64,000 bases of DNA from Nocardia alba NBRC 108234 (GTDB lineage: Bacteria > Actinomycetota > Actinomycetes > Mycobacteriales > Mycobacteriaceae): NCBI RefSeq assembly GCF_001612665.1, contig NZ_BDAX01000002.1:310001-374000 (forward strand). Reading direction: 5' to 3'. Made by a program: the position numbers and the translations under genes. The notes under the pieces were generated by a model. The model searched no databases and had not been told where the DNA came from. It was given only the letters and a program-made list of their open reading frames with translations. Numbering within the stretch: the first letter of the stretch is position 1; each line of letters starts with the position of its first letter. This document shows, piece after piece, positions 8,030-17,214 of this stretch.

Positions 8030-8460
8030 GCACAATTCCCTCCGTGCTGTTCGTATGTGTGAAGAACGGTGGCAAGTCCCAGATGGCGGCCGGGTTGATG
8101 CGCGCCGCCGCCGGTGACCGCGTCCAGGTTCATTCCGCCGGAACAGAACCCGGCACAGCAGTCAACGCCCTCTCGGCCGAGTCGCTGCTCGAGGTCGACG
8201 TCGACATCCGCGCCGAGACCCCGAAACCGATCGACCCCGCTCTGCTGCGCACCGTCGACCTCGTCGTCACCCTCGGCCGCGAAGCCCACGTCGACCCGGT
8301 CGAGGGCGTACGCATCGTCAACTGGGACACCGACGAACCCTCCGAACGCGGCATCGACGGCATCGAACGCATGCGCCTGGTTCGCGACGACATCAATTCC
8401 CGCGTCCACCACCTGCTCACCGAACTGACCACCCCACCGCCGAGCGCGGGCCCGTCCTGA
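8026..8460 (+). CDS. arsC: Arsenate reductase, low-molecular-weight phosphatase fold
   Basis: A 144-residue enzyme that reduces As(V) to As(III), the substrate of Acr3. The P-loop nucleophile is Cys11 in 'FVCVKNGGKSQMAAGLMR'. A Lys stands where classical tyrosine-phosphatase P-loops have Arg, which is a feature of the mycothiol/mycoredoxin-dependent actinobacterial reductases. The catalytic Asp region is 'WDTDEPSERG'. There are no extra cysteines for an internal thioredoxin-type relay, which fits mycothiol dependence. ATGA overlap with acr3. Confidence 0.9.
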   Translation: MSTIPSVLFVCVKNGGKSQMAAGLMRAAAGDRVQVHSAGTEPGTAVNALSAESLLEVDVDIRAETPKPIDPALLRTVDLVVTLGREAHVDPVEGVRIVNWDTDEPSERGIDGIERMRLVRDDINSRVHHLLTELTTPPPSAGPS

Positions 8461-8510
8461 ACCGGTCATGGTGCCCCGGTCCGGGGTTCGCTACCCGACC
8501 GTGACCGCGC

Positions 8511-9080
8511 TCAGCGGTGGGTGACGCGGGGGACGGGCTTGTCGCCGTGCGGGCCGAAAAGGTGCAGGATTTCGACCGGGGTGGCGTCGGCGGGTCCGAA
8601 CCAGTGCGGGGTCCGCGGGTCGAACTCGGCGGTCTCGCCGGGGGCGAGCAGATACTCGGCGTCACCGATGAGCAGGCGCAGGGTACCGGCGAGGACGTAG
8701 AGCCAGGCGTGGCCCTCGTGGGCGCGCAACCGTGGTTCGCGTGGACCGAGAACGTGTTTGAACACCTGGACGCGGCCCGGATAGCCGGTGAGCGGGACGA
8801 TGATCCCGCCCGAGGCGTGCCGGTGTGGTCGCAGGTGCATTCGCGGGTCGCCGGTCGCGGGGGCGGCGACCAGGCTGTCCAGCGGGGTCTGGTAGGTCCG
8901 CGCGAGCGGGATGAGCAGGTCGAGGGTGGGTTTGCGATGACCGGTCTCGACCCGCGAAAGGGTACTCACCGCGAGACCGGTGCGCTCGGCGACCTCGGTC
9001 AGCGTGAGCCCGCAGCTGGTGCGCACGGCCCGCAGCCGGGGGCCGATGGCGTCCAGGATCGCCTCGGTCTCCGTATCCAT
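8511..9080 (-). CDS. XRE-cupin transcriptional regulator
   Basis: A 189-residue regulator: lambda-repressor-type helix-turn-helix at about residues 12-66 ('LTLTEVAERTGLAVSTLSRVETG') followed by a cupin barrel ('LRAHEGHAWLYVLAGTLRLLIGDAEYLLAPGETAEFD'). Proteins of this layout sense small metabolites or detergents through the barrel. It is divergent from an MFS exporter and probably controls it. The start at 9080 is preferred to the ATG at 9089 because the latter falls inside the palindrome at 9089-9107. Effector unknown. Confidence 0.83.
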   Translation of the reverse strand: MDTETEAILDAIGPRLRAVRTSCGLTLTEVAERTGLAVSTLSRVETGHRKPTLDLLIPLARTYQTPLDSLVAAPATGDPRMHLRPHRHASGGIIVPLTGYPGRVQVFKHVLGPREPRLRAHEGHAWLYVLAGTLRLLIGDAEYLLAPGETAEFDPRTPHWFGPADATPVEILHLFGPHGDKPVPRVTHR

Positions 9081-9088
9081 ACCTGTCA

Positions 9089-9107
9089 TTTTGCAGGTTC
9101 AGCAAAA
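9089..9107. promoter_or_regulatory. Candidate operator for the XRE-cupin regulator
   Basis: TTTTGC-AGGTTCA-GCAAAA is a perfect 6-nt-arm inverted repeat located 9 nt upstream of the regulator start and ahead of the divergent exporter. The location suits autorepression plus exporter control. Binding is inference. Confidence 0.5.
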
Positions 9108-9190
9108 AGTATGGGGTGTGCGCTCGGTGCGCCGACATGATCGTGCGAACCCGGCGATTCGGCCGGGCCCGATCGAGAGGCTGGTCTCGG

Positions 9191-10567
9191 ATGACCCCGC
9201 AGTCGAGTACACGTCGTCGCTGGACGGTCCTGGCGATCTGCGCGCTCGCGCTCTTCCTGGTCGGTCTCGACACGACCATCGTCACCGTCGGCCTCAGCGA
9301 GATCGGGCGCGGGCTCGGTGCCGAGGCCGGACGCCTGTCCTGGGTGGTCGACGCGTACACGATCACCTTCGCGAGCCTGTTGATCAGCGCGGGCGCGGTG
9401 GCCGACCGGTTCGGTCGGCGGCGGGTCTTCCAGACCGGGTTGGTCGTGTTCGCGCTCGCCTCGCTCGCCTGCGCGCTCGCCCCCTCGTTGAGCTTCCTGA
9501 TCATCGCCAGGATCGCCCAGGGCGTCGGGGCGTCGATGCTGACCCCGGTGGCGCTCGCGATCGTGGTCAGCGCCATGCCCGATCCGCGCGAGCGCGCCCA
9601 GGCGATCGGGGTGTGGGGGGCGATGTTCGGGTTGAGCATGGCCGCGGGACCGGTGACCGGGGGCGCGCTCATCGCCGCGTTCGATTGGCGGGCGGTGTTC
9701 TGGATCAACGTGCCGGTGGTCCTGGTCGCGATCGCGCTGGTGCGCGCGCTCGTGCCCGAGTCGCACGGCCAGCGTGCGCGGCGGCTCGATCTGACGGGGC
9801 AGGCGCTGTTGATCGTCCTCCTGTGGATCGCGGTCGGGTTGCTGATCGAGGGGCGGCGCATCGGCTGGCTCTCCCCGCTCGCGCTCGCCGGTTACGGGCT
9901 CCTGGTCGTACTGGTCGCAGTGTTCGTGCGGGTCGAGGCGCGGCGGGCGGACCCGTTGATCGAGCCGGGGCTGTTTCGGGTGCCCAGTTTCGCCGGGGCG
10001 ATCCTCAGCGCGGTCGCGGTGTTCGTCGCGTTCAGCATGACGTTGCTGATGACGACGCTGCTGCTCGACGTCTCCGGCTGGTCTCCGGTCGCGGCAGGCG
10101 CGGCGACCTTGCCGATGGCGCTCGGCGCGACGCTGTGCGCCCCGCTCTCGGGCTACCTGGTCGGTCGTTACGGCCCGCGCCTGCCACTGCTGCTCGCCGG
10201 TGGCTGCCTCGTCACGGGCGGCCTGCTCCTGCTCACCCTCGCCTCGGGGCTCACCCTCGCGGTGCTGCTCGCCGCCTACCTGTTCATCGGTATCGGCGTC
10301 GGTTTCGCCAACGCGCCGATCACCAACACGGCCGTGAGCGGGTTGCCGCCCGAACGCGCCGGGGTAGCCGGCGGAACCGCCTCCACCGCACGCCAACTCG
10401 GCATCGCCATCGGCGTCGCCCTCGCGGGCGGCTTGGTCGCGGGCGCCGACCGCGCCGACTTCCCGGCCGAGGCGACCCCCGGCTGGCTGGTCATCACCGC
10501 GTGCGGGACGATCCTGCTGGCAACGGGGTTTCGCGCCGGGCAGCGCACGGTGCCGGCACCGGTGTGA
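9191..10567 (+). CDS. MFS exporter, DHA2-like
   Basis: A 458-residue multi-helix inner-membrane pump. 'LVGLDTTIVTVGLSEI' is the helix 1 motif of DHA2 exporters, 'AGAVADRFGRRRVFQTG' the loop 2-3 signature and 'GAMFGLSMAAGPVTGGALI' motif C. It resembles actinobacterial resistance pumps such as those for quaternary compounds or antibiotics; no substrate can be read. ATG at 9191 starts just before the first hydrophobic segment; in-frame starts at 9116 and 9137 would add a basic tail not usual in the family. Divergent from the XRE-cupin gene. Confidence 0.83.
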   Translation: MTPQSSTRRRWTVLAICALALFLVGLDTTIVTVGLSEIGRGLGAEAGRLSWVVDAYTITFASLLISAGAVADRFGRRRVFQTGLVVFALASLACALAPSLSFLIIARIAQGVGASMLTPVALAIVVSAMPDPRERAQAIGVWGAMFGLSMAAGPVTGGALIAAFDWRAVFWINVPVVLVAIALVRALVPESHGQRARRLDLTGQALLIVLLWIAVGLLIEGRRIGWLSPLALAGYGLLVVLVAVFVRVEARRADPLIEPGLFRVPSFAGAILSAVAVFVAFSMTLLMTTLLLDVSGWSPVAAGAATLPMALGATLCAPLSGYLVGRYGPRLPLLLAGGCLVTGGLLLLTLASGLTLAVLLAAYLFIGIGVGFANAPITNTAVSGLPPERAGVAGGTASTARQLGIAIGVALAGGLVAGADRADFPAEATPGWLVITACGTILLATGFRAGQRTVPAPV

Positions 10568-10687
10568 TCGCAACGGCCGCTGGTCGCCGGCCATCGCTGA
10601 CGCCAACTAAGCGGGCCGGGTAGGTCGACGGAGGACTTGCGCTATCGACGCGGGCATATCGCGCCCGGCTCGCTGGTTGCGCTGAAG

Positions 10688-11227
10688 ATGCCCGACCGCG
10701 ATCGCCTGCACCCCCTCCTCGCCGGACGCTTCAGCCCGCGCGCCTTCCACCCGAGTGAGATCGACGACGCCACCGTCGACCTCCTGCTCGAGGCCGCCCG
10801 CTGGGCGCCGTCGGCTGGCAACTCACAGCCGTGGGGCTTCTTTCCGGTCCGCCCGCACGAGACCGAATACGACCGCGTCGTCCGTCATCTGGCCCCGAGC
10901 TCGGCCACGTGGGCGCTCGACGCCAGCCTGCTCATCGTCACCCTCGCCCGCCGCTTCCTCGACGACGGCGTCCTCCCCTATTCCGAGTTCGCCGACTACG
11001 ACCTCGGCCAAGCGGTAGCCCATCTCACCATCCAAGCCCAGGCACTCGACCTCGCAACCCACCAATTCCGCGCCTTCGACCTCGAATCCCTCACCAAGGA
11101 ACTCGACCCCAACCCCGGCTGGACCATCATGTCCATCATCGCCGTCGGCCCCCCAGCCGACCCCTGCCCAGCCACAACCCGCAACCCCCTCCCCCACCTC
11201 CGCACCGCCCCCTGGACAGCCCGCTGA
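10688..11227 (+). CDS. Nitroreductase-family FMN oxidoreductase
   Basis: A 179-residue flavoprotein. 'RFSPRAFHPSEI' and 'AARWAPSAGNSQPWGFF' are the FMN phosphate and ring contacts of the nitroreductase fold, and 'DLGQAVAHLTIQAQALDLATHQF' is the dimer helix. Such enzymes use NAD(P)H to reduce nitro groups, quinones or flavins. The C-terminal 20 residues are Pro/Thr/Arg-rich and not informative. ATG at 10688 gives the normal family N-terminus; a TTG at 10637 is possible but has GGAGG only 2 nt away, too close for initiation. Confidence 0.8.
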   Translation: MPDRDRLHPLLAGRFSPRAFHPSEIDDATVDLLLEAARWAPSAGNSQPWGFFPVRPHETEYDRVVRHLAPSSATWALDASLLIVTLARRFLDDGVLPYSEFADYDLGQAVAHLTIQAQALDLATHQFRAFDLESLTKELDPNPGWTIMSIIAVGPPADPCPATTRNPLPHLRTAPWTAR

Positions 11228-11398
11228 CCGGTATCGGAATTGACGCATTGCTGACCATCGAATCGGCAAGAGAACGCGCCCATCAGGCAGATGGCGTAGC
11301 TACCCCAGGATGGGGCTGACCGGTGCTCGGCTGTTCCGGGGTCGACTGATGTGCATACTGGTCGAATCACCCTGGCGTAAGCCGCTGGAGCGAAACCG

Positions 11399-12352
11399 CT
11401 AACCCTGTTCTTCGGGTGTGGATATCGCCGTCGAGCTGACGTCGGGGACGATGCGGCGGGAGAAACCGGTCAGCACCTGGCCCGGGCCCAGTTCGACCAG
11501 TTCGTCGTATCCGTCCGCGGCGGCGCGCTGGACGGTCTCCACCCAGCGCACCGGGGCCAGGAGCTGGCCGCGCAGAAGTGCGCGGATCTCGGTGGGGTCG
11601 GTGACGTAGTCGGCGGTGACGGCGCTGAGCAACGGAATGCGGGGGGCCTGGAGCTCGCTGCGATCGAGTTCGGTGCCGAACTCCTCGGCGATCTCGGCCA
11701 TCAGTGGGGAGTGAAACGCGCCGGCGACTCGAAGCCGCACCACCTTTGCCGCACCGGCGGCGCGGGCCAGGTCCTCGAGGTCGGCCACCGCCGCCGCCGC
11801 GCCCGAAACGACGGTCTGGGTCGGCTGGTTGTAGTTGGCGACACCGACGACCCCTGAGGTCACCTGTGCGCACAGCGCGTCGACCTGTGCGGCGGCCAGC
11901 CCGATGACCGCGCTCATCGCTCCGTCGTAGCGGCGCGAGACCTCCGCCATGAGCTCGCCGCGGCGGCGCACCAGGCGTAGCACTGTGTCATTGTCCAGCG
12001 CGCCGGCGACGGCGAGGGCGGTGAACTCCCCCAGGCTGTGACCCGCGACGGCCGCGGGCGACAGACCCTGTTGCGCGCGGACCGCGCTGAGCGCGAGGCT
12101 GGTGGCGACGATGGCGGGCTGGGCTACCTCGGTGGCTCGCAATTGCTCGGCGGTGCCGTCGACACACAGCTGGGTCAGCGGTAGCCCGAGGATGTCATCG
12201 GCTCGGCGGAAGACCTCGGCGGCCGCCGGGTATTCGGTGATCCACGCGGCCATGCCGGGCCGCTGGGAGCCCTGGCCGGGAAACACGGCGAGGGTCCGTC
12301 TGCCGGTGATCGTGGTGTCGGGTTGTGCGTGGCGGAAGACGTCTACGGTCAT
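11399..12352 (-). CDS. fabD: Malonyl-CoA:ACP transacylase of the type II PKS cluster
   Basis: A 317-residue FabD-type transferase. 'FPGQGSQRPGMA' forms the oxyanion region, Ser106 in 'GHSLGEFTAL' is the acyl-carrying nucleophile and His214 in 'GAFHSPLM' the general base. It loads malonyl from CoA onto an ACP. Most type II PKS clusters borrow the fatty acid synthase FabD, so a dedicated copy at the end of this cluster suggests self-contained extender supply. ATGA overlap with the exporter gene upstream shows it belongs to the same transcript. It is the last gene of the leftward cluster. Confidence 0.9.
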   Translation of the reverse strand: MTVDVFRHAQPDTTITGRRTLAVFPGQGSQRPGMAAWITEYPAAAEVFRRADDILGLPLTQLCVDGTAEQLRATEVAQPAIVATSLALSAVRAQQGLSPAAVAGHSLGEFTALAVAGALDNDTVLRLVRRRGELMAEVSRRYDGAMSAVIGLAAAQVDALCAQVTSGVVGVANYNQPTQTVVSGAAAAVADLEDLARAAGAAKVVRLRVAGAFHSPLMAEIAEEFGTELDRSELQAPRIPLLSAVTADYVTDPTEIRALLRGQLLAPVRWVETVQRAAADGYDELVELGPGQVLTGFSRRIVPDVSSTAISTPEEQG

Positions 12353-13608
12353 GACGAGGACCTCTCGGATTCGATGGTGTTTGTCGGAGAACGTTTTTCG
12401 TCGCGGTTCGCGCTCGGACGGCGGGTGGCGCGGAATTCTCCGCTCGCGGCGGCCACCGCGAGCAGACCCGCGAGCGCGATCACCGCCGCCGCCGGACGGT
12501 ACGCATCGACGGCTACGGCCACCCCGACCGTGAGCGGCAGCACCAGTGCGGCGCCGAACTGGACGCCGGTTTGATAGAGCGGCACGGCGATCGGGCGGAG
12601 TTCGGGAGCGACGGTCGCGGTCGACTGCATGTTCAGTGCCGCGAACGAGAGCACGAAACCCGCCTCGACCAGCAGCAGCACCGGCAGGACACCGCCGCGA
12701 TAGTCACCGATGTCGGGCCGGGCGAACAGCAGCAGGTGACCGGCCAGGGTCGCTACCGCACCGGCGAGAATCAAGGGTGCGGTGCCGAACCTCGCGACAT
12801 AGCGTCCCGCGAACGGAACCGACACCGCCAGCGGCACACTCGCGGGCAACAGCCCGAGCGCGATCTGCCAGGGCGACCAACCGAGCACGTCGTGCAACTG
12901 CACCGCGAGAACCACCAGCAGCGACAGGTACCCGCCGTTGAGTGCCGCCGCCCCCAGCGCGGATCGCACCAGGGAACCGTTGCGCACCAACGCCTTCGAC
13001 AATCGCGGGGGCGCTGATACCGGCGCGTCGGGGATCACCCGCCACCCGGCGATCAGCAGCACGATCGCCACCGGTGCGGGGAAAACGAACAGCAGGTGCC
13101 AGTTCAGTGCCGCGAGCCAGCCCGAGAGCAACAGGCCCGTGGTGAACCCGGCGGCCCCGAACACCGCGTACACCGAGATCGCCCTGCGCTGCTGGGTGCC
13201 CGCCGGGAACTCCGCGGCGATCACCGCCAGCCCGGCGGGCGCGGTGAGCGCGGCGGCGGCGCCCTTCACCACCCGGGTCGCGACCAGCAGCGTCAGGTCG
13301 TCGGTCAGGCCGCCGACCGCCGAGGCGACGGCGAACACCGCCATCGCGGCGAGATAGACCCGCTTGCGGCCGAACCGGGCGGCGAGGGTGGGCCCGGCGA
13401 GGAGCAGCGCCGCGAAGCCCGCGGCGAATCCGGCCAGCAGCCACTGGGTTTCCCAGCTCGAGCGACCGAGCCCGGTGGTGAGCACCGCGAACGCCGGCAC
13501 CAGGATGGAGCCCTCGATGGCGTCGAGAATCATGTTGCCCGACAACACCAGCAGCAGGACCCAGCGGCGCCGATCCCAGGTCGGCGCCGCTGCTCGCGCG
13601 TCAGCCAT
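12349..13608 (-). CDS. MFS exporter of the polyketide cluster
   Basis: A 419-residue multi-helix permease. 'LSGNMILDAIEGSILVPAFAVL' is helix 1, 'LAARFGRKRVYLAAM' the loop 2-3 signature, and 'ALNMQSTATVAPELRPIAVPLYQTG' lies in the second half. The polar tail of about 30 residues is cytoplasmic. Tight overlaps with the luciferase-like gene (8 nt) and fabD (4 nt) place it in the polyketide operon, so product export and self-resistance is the likely role. Confidence 0.85.
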   Translation of the reverse strand: MADARAAAPTWDRRRWVLLLVLSGNMILDAIEGSILVPAFAVLTTGLGRSSWETQWLLAGFAAGFAALLLAGPTLAARFGRKRVYLAAMAVFAVASAVGGLTDDLTLLVATRVVKGAAAALTAPAGLAVIAAEFPAGTQQRRAISVYAVFGAAGFTTGLLLSGWLAALNWHLLFVFPAPVAIVLLIAGWRVIPDAPVSAPPRLSKALVRNGSLVRSALGAAALNGGYLSLLVVLAVQLHDVLGWSPWQIALGLLPASVPLAVSVPFAGRYVARFGTAPLILAGAVATLAGHLLLFARPDIGDYRGGVLPVLLLVEAGFVLSFAALNMQSTATVAPELRPIAVPLYQTGVQFGAALVLPLTVGVAVAVDAYRPAAAVIALAGLLAVAAASGEFRATRRPSANRDEKRSPTNTIESERSSS

Positions 13609-14620
13609 GGCCGTTGCGCGTCGAGATCGGACCGCCGGTGGCGAGCTGGAACTGCTTGTCCAGCAACGGTGGCAGCTGTTGGCTCACCAGCTCGATGTGG
13701 CGGGTGACCAGATCGTCGGGCATGCCGGCGATGCTGGCCCAGAAGATTAGATGCCGTACCGGGAGCCCGGCGACCCTTTCGCGGATTCGCGCGGCGGCCT
13801 GTTCGGGGGTGAGGATCTCGAGCAGCCCGAAGGATCCGTCCTCGGGTTGATGGCGCAGCTGATCGAGTTCGAGGGCGGGCGGCACCGGGGCGTCGGTGCC
13901 CTCCACCGACAGCTGTCGGTAGGAGTTCATCTGGTGCGCGAGATGCGGTGCGACCCTGGCCCACGCGGCTTCGGGATCGTCGGCCAGCAGGATCGGCAGC
14001 AGATCGGAGACCCGTGCGGATTCGGGATCGTGGCCGCCATCGATGAGGCCCTCGCGGTACAGCGGGAACAGCTGGTGCGAGATGTGCAGGAAACCGATGC
14101 CCAGCCGCCCGGCGAGGCGAGCGCCGCGCGGACCATAGAACCCGCCCCACAGCGGCACGGGGTCCTGGATCGGGCCCGGCGTGATCGCGCCGGTGGCCCA
14201 CAGCCGCTGGATCTCGGCGATGTTGTCGCCGGTGCGGGTGAACCGGCGGCCGAAATCGGTGTCGAAGAGCCGGTATTCGGGCAGACGGTAGCCCGCGCCG
14301 AGACCCAGTTCGAGGCGGCCGCCGCTGATCAGGTCGACCAGCGCCGCTTCCTCGGCGAGCTGGGCCGGCTTGCGTAGCGCGGGCAGGACGACGGCGGTGC
14401 CGATGCGCACTCGCGTGGTTCGCGCCGCCGCCGCGGCGGCGAAGGTGAGTGGCTGGGGCAGGTACCCGTCGTCGAACAGGTGGTGCTCGGTGAACCAGAC
14501 CCCGCCCGCGCCGCGCTGATCGGCCTCCTCACAGAACTCGAGGGTGCGGGCGTAGTGGTCGGCCCACGGGCGCTGCCATTGGGTGGGGTTGCGCAGGTCG
14601 AAGAGCAGTCCGACGTCCAT
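13601..14620 (-). CDS. Luciferase-like flavin oxidoreductase (LLM class)
   Basis: A 339-residue TIM-barrel flavoprotein. 'VWFTEHHLFDDGYLPQPLTFAAAAAARTTRVRIGTAVV' and 'ISGGRLELGLGAGYRLPEYRLFD' are the standard bacterial-luciferase family blocks. Members use FMNH2 or F420H2 for hydroxylation, Baeyer-Villiger oxidation or reduction. Inside an aromatic polyketide operon a tailoring or quinone-reducing step is likely, but the exact reaction is unknown. The ATG at 14620 begins the family consensus 'MDVGLLFDLRNP' and has GGAGC upstream; the in-frame ATG at 14656 is less likely. Confidence 0.83.
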   Translation of the reverse strand: MDVGLLFDLRNPTQWQRPWADHYARTLEFCEEADQRGAGGVWFTEHHLFDDGYLPQPLTFAAAAAARTTRVRIGTAVVLPALRKPAQLAEEAALVDLISGGRLELGLGAGYRLPEYRLFDTDFGRRFTRTGDNIAEIQRLWATGAITPGPIQDPVPLWGGFYGPRGARLAGRLGIGFLHISHQLFPLYREGLIDGGHDPESARVSDLLPILLADDPEAAWARVAPHLAHQMNSYRQLSVEGTDAPVPPALELDQLRHQPEDGSFGLLEILTPEQAAARIRERVAGLPVRHLIFWASIAGMPDDLVTRHIELVSQQLPPLLDKQFQLATGGPISTRNGHG

Positions 14621-14634
14621 GGTGGCTCCGTTCG

Positions 14635-14844
14635 TCAGCGGGTGGATCCGGTCCACGCGCGGGGGTCGGTGAAGGCGGGTCGACGTTCCAGCCGCCGCCA
14701 GCGGGCGACCGGCGTGGTGGGGACCGGCGGGGCGACCGCGGCCCGCCGGCGGGCGAGCAACAGTACGAGCAGCGCGCCGAGCTCGTCCGGGTCGGCGTTG
14801 CCCTTCTCGACGCGCAGGAAGGGCGCCGGGTCCGTGGCGCTCAT
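14635..14844 (-). CDS. Acyl-CoA carboxylase epsilon subunit
   Basis: A 69-residue protein with the PF13822-type pattern: 'FLRVEKGNADPDELGALLVLLLARR' at residues 9-33 and a Trp-Arg-rich C-terminus ('ARWRRLERRPAFTDPRAW'). Epsilon subunits stabilise the alpha-beta core of actinobacterial acyl-CoA carboxylases. Its ATG overlaps the stop of the beta subunit gene by 4 nt, so the two are made together. Easily missed because of its size. Confidence 0.85.
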   Translation of the reverse strand: MSATDPAPFLRVEKGNADPDELGALLVLLLARRRAAVAPPVPTTPVARWRRLERRPAFTDPRAWTGSTR

Positions 14845-16412
14845 TGCGGTGGGTTTCCGTGCTTGCGGCGGGGCAGGTCGGTGTCCTTGCCCGCCAGCAT
14901 GGCGAAGGCCCGGATCAGCACGCCACGGGTGTCGCGCGGGTCGATCACGTCGTCGATGAGTCCGCGTTCGGCCGCGTAGTAGGGGTGCACGAGTTCCTCG
15001 CGGTACTCCGCGATCTTGCGGTCCCTGGTGGCCACCGGATCCTCGGCCGCGCTGATCTCGCGGCGGAACACCACATCCGCGGCGGCCTCGGCGCCCATCA
15101 CGGCGATCTCGTTGGTCGGCCAGGCCAGGGCGAGGTCGGTGCCGATCGACAGCGAGTCCATCACGATGTAGGCGCCGCCGTAGGACTTGCGCAGTACCAA
15201 CGAGATTCGCGGAACCGTGGCGTTGCAGTAGGCGTAGAGCAGTTTCGCGCCGCGACGGATGATGCCCGCGTGCTCCTGGCCGACGCCGGGCAGGAACCCG
15301 GGCACGTCCACCAGCGTCAGCAACGCGATGTTGAAGGCGTCGCAGAACTGGACGAAGCGCGCGCCTTTCTCGCTGGCGTCGATGTCGAGTACCCCGGCCA
15401 GGCTCATCGGCTGGCTGGCCACCACCCCGACCACGTGGCCGTCGAGCCGGGCCAGCGCGCACACCAGGTTGGTCGCCCAGGTGGCCTGTACTTCGAAATA
15501 GTCACCGTCGTCGACGATTTCGGCCAGCACATCGCGAATGTCGTAGGGGCGGTTGCCGTCCAACGGCACCAGGTCGGTCAGTGCCGCCGTCTGGCGGTCG
15601 GCGGGATCGGCGGTGAAGGCCACCGGCGGCAGTTCCCGGTTGTTGGCCGGCAGCATCGACAGCAGCGCGCGGACATCGGACAGGCAGGACTGTTCGTCGT
15701 CGTAGACGAAATGGGCCACCCCGGAGACCGACGCGTGGATGTCGGCGCCGCCGAGTTCGTTGTGGGTCACCTGTTCGCCGGTCACAGTGCGCACCACATC
15801 GGGGCCGGTGATGAACATCTGCGCGATGTCGCGCACCACGAAGACGAAGTCGGTGAGGGCGGGCGAGTACGCCGCCCCGCCCGCGCACGGCCCGAGCATG
15901 ACGCTGATCTGCGGAATGACTCCCGAAGCCCTGGTGTTGCGGCGGAAGATCCCGCCGTAGCCCGCCAACGCCGTCACTCCCTCCTGAATGCGCGCTCCCG
16001 CACCGTCATTGAGCGAGACCAGCGGGGCTCCCGCGGTGACGGCCATGTCCATGATCTTGTGGATCTTCTGGGCGTGCGCCTCGCCGAGCGCGCCGCCGAA
16101 GATCCGGAAGTCGCTGGCGTAGACGAAGACCGTGCGCGCGTCCACTGTCCCCCACCCGGTGATCACGCCGTCGGTGTGTGGCCTGCGCGTTTCGAGCCCG
16201 AAGCCGGTGGCACGGTGTCTGCGCAGCGGCTCCACTTCGACGAACGAACCGGGGTCGAGGAGCAGGTCGATGCGTTCGCGGGCGGTGAGTTTGCCCTTGG
16301 CGTGCTGGCGGTCGGTGGCTGTCGGGTCGGGGCCGAGACGGGCGGCGCGTTTGAGTGCGTCGAGTTCGTCGAGCCGGTGGGTGTACCCGGTGGGTTCGTG
16401 CACTGTCGTCAT
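14841..16412 (-). CDS. Acyl-CoA carboxylase beta subunit (carboxyltransferase)
   Basis: A 523-residue crotonase-fold carboxyltransferase that moves CO2 from biotin to acetyl- or propionyl-CoA. The N-terminal half holds 'DGVITGWGTVDARTVFVYASDF', 'LNDGAGARIQEGV' and 'GPCAGGAAYSPALTDF'; the C-terminal half holds 'VDVPGFLPGVGQEHAGIIRRGAK' and 'RKSYGGAYIVMDS'. These are PccB/AccD-type motifs. In PccB-type enzymes an Asp versus Ile/Cys around position 420 affects acyl choice; I did not resolve it. With the biotin carboxylase at 24776-26530 and the epsilon subunit it would make malonyl-CoA for the polyketide synthase. Start at 16412 has AGGAGAT upstream. Confidence 0.93.
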   Translation of the reverse strand: MTTVHEPTGYTHRLDELDALKRAARLGPDPTATDRQHAKGKLTARERIDLLLDPGSFVEVEPLRRHRATGFGLETRRPHTDGVITGWGTVDARTVFVYASDFRIFGGALGEAHAQKIHKIMDMAVTAGAPLVSLNDGAGARIQEGVTALAGYGGIFRRNTRASGVIPQISVMLGPCAGGAAYSPALTDFVFVVRDIAQMFITGPDVVRTVTGEQVTHNELGGADIHASVSGVAHFVYDDEQSCLSDVRALLSMLPANNRELPPVAFTADPADRQTAALTDLVPLDGNRPYDIRDVLAEIVDDGDYFEVQATWATNLVCALARLDGHVVGVVASQPMSLAGVLDIDASEKGARFVQFCDAFNIALLTLVDVPGFLPGVGQEHAGIIRRGAKLLYAYCNATVPRISLVLRKSYGGAYIVMDSLSIGTDLALAWPTNEIAVMGAEAAADVVFRREISAAEDPVATRDRKIAEYREELVHPYYAAERGLIDDVIDPRDTRGVLIRAFAMLAGKDTDLPRRKHGNPPQ

Positions 16413-16449
16413 CGGATCTCCTGATGTCTTCTCGGCCGCGGCCGTGCTG

Positions 16450-17214
16450 TCAGCCGAGTAGTGTTCCGCCGGTGGCGTCGATGAACGCGCCGGTGATCCA
16501 GCGCGCTTCGTCGGTGGCGAGGAAGGTGACGACATCGGCGACGTCGACCGCCTCGCCGACGCGTTTGAATGCCGAGAACTGGGCCATCTGTTCGACCGCC
16601 TCGGGGATGTCGAACACGGCGCTGCCGTTGTTGGTGATGCCGGGCGCGACACTGTTGACAGTGATCCCGCGCGGTGCCAGGTGCCGGGCGAAATGCAGCG
16701 TGATCTGTTCCACCGCACCCTTGGTCATCGAGTAGGCCACCTGATCGGGGCTGGCGAATCGGGTGAGTCCAGAGGAGATGTTGATGATCCGACCGCCCTC
16801 GGGCAGCAGGCCGAGGGCACGCTGCACGATGAAGAACGGCGCGCGGACATTGACCGCGAACAGCCGGTCGAAGTCCTCGGGTGTCACGTCCTCGGGAGCG
16901 ACCCCGGCTGGGGTGGTGACGCCGGCGTTGTTGACCAGGATGTCGAGCGTGGTCTGCCCGGTCCGTTCCTTGAGTCCCTGTTCGAGACCCAGGAACAGCT
17001 CGTGCACGCCGCCGGTCGTGCCGAGCTCGGCACGCACGGAAAACGCACGGCCGCCGTCGTTCTCGATAGCCTCTACGGTCTCGCGGGCAGCGGCCTCGTT
17101 GTCCACGTAGTGCACGGCCACGAGCGCGCCCTTGGCGGCGAGCCCGCGGGCGGTCGCGGCTCCGATGCCACGGCTGGATCCGGTGACCAGGGCGGTCTTG
17201 TTCGTCAGGCTCAT
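16450..17214 (-). CDS. Nested gene: stand-alone SDR reductase from internal start
   Basis: Inside the fusion gene, codon Met398 is an ATG preceded by GAGGAG with a 6-nt gap (17221-17226), as good a ribosome site as any in the cluster. Initiation there gives a 254-residue free SDR identical to the C-terminal domain, starting 'MSLTNKTALVTGSSRGIG' with no missing part of the Rossmann fold. In Streptomyces PgaM a nested start of this kind produces a separate reductase subunit that joins the full-length protein in a complex. Here the same arrangement is inferred from sequence alone. Confidence 0.65.
   Translation of the reverse strand: MSLTNKTALVTGSSRGIGAATARGLAAKGALVAVHYVDNEAAARETVEAIENDGGRAFSVRAELGTTGGVHELFLGLEQGLKERTGQTTLDILVNNAGVTTPAGVAPEDVTPEDFDRLFAVNVRAPFFIVQRALGLLPEGGRIINISSGLTRFASPDQVAYSMTKGAVEQITLHFARHLAPRGITVNSVAPGITNNGSAVFDIPEAVEQMAQFSAFKRVGEAVDVADVVTFLATDEARWITGAFIDATGGTLLG

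Noticed and set aside
11303..11315. Small hairpin CCCCA-GGA-TGGGG between nitroreductase and fabD
   Set aside because: Only five pairs and no T-run on either strand; too weak to call a terminator.
14844..16424. A 526-codon plus-strand frame opposite the carboxylase beta subunit
   Set aside because: Antisense shadow with no recognisable domain; the minus-strand gene is certain.
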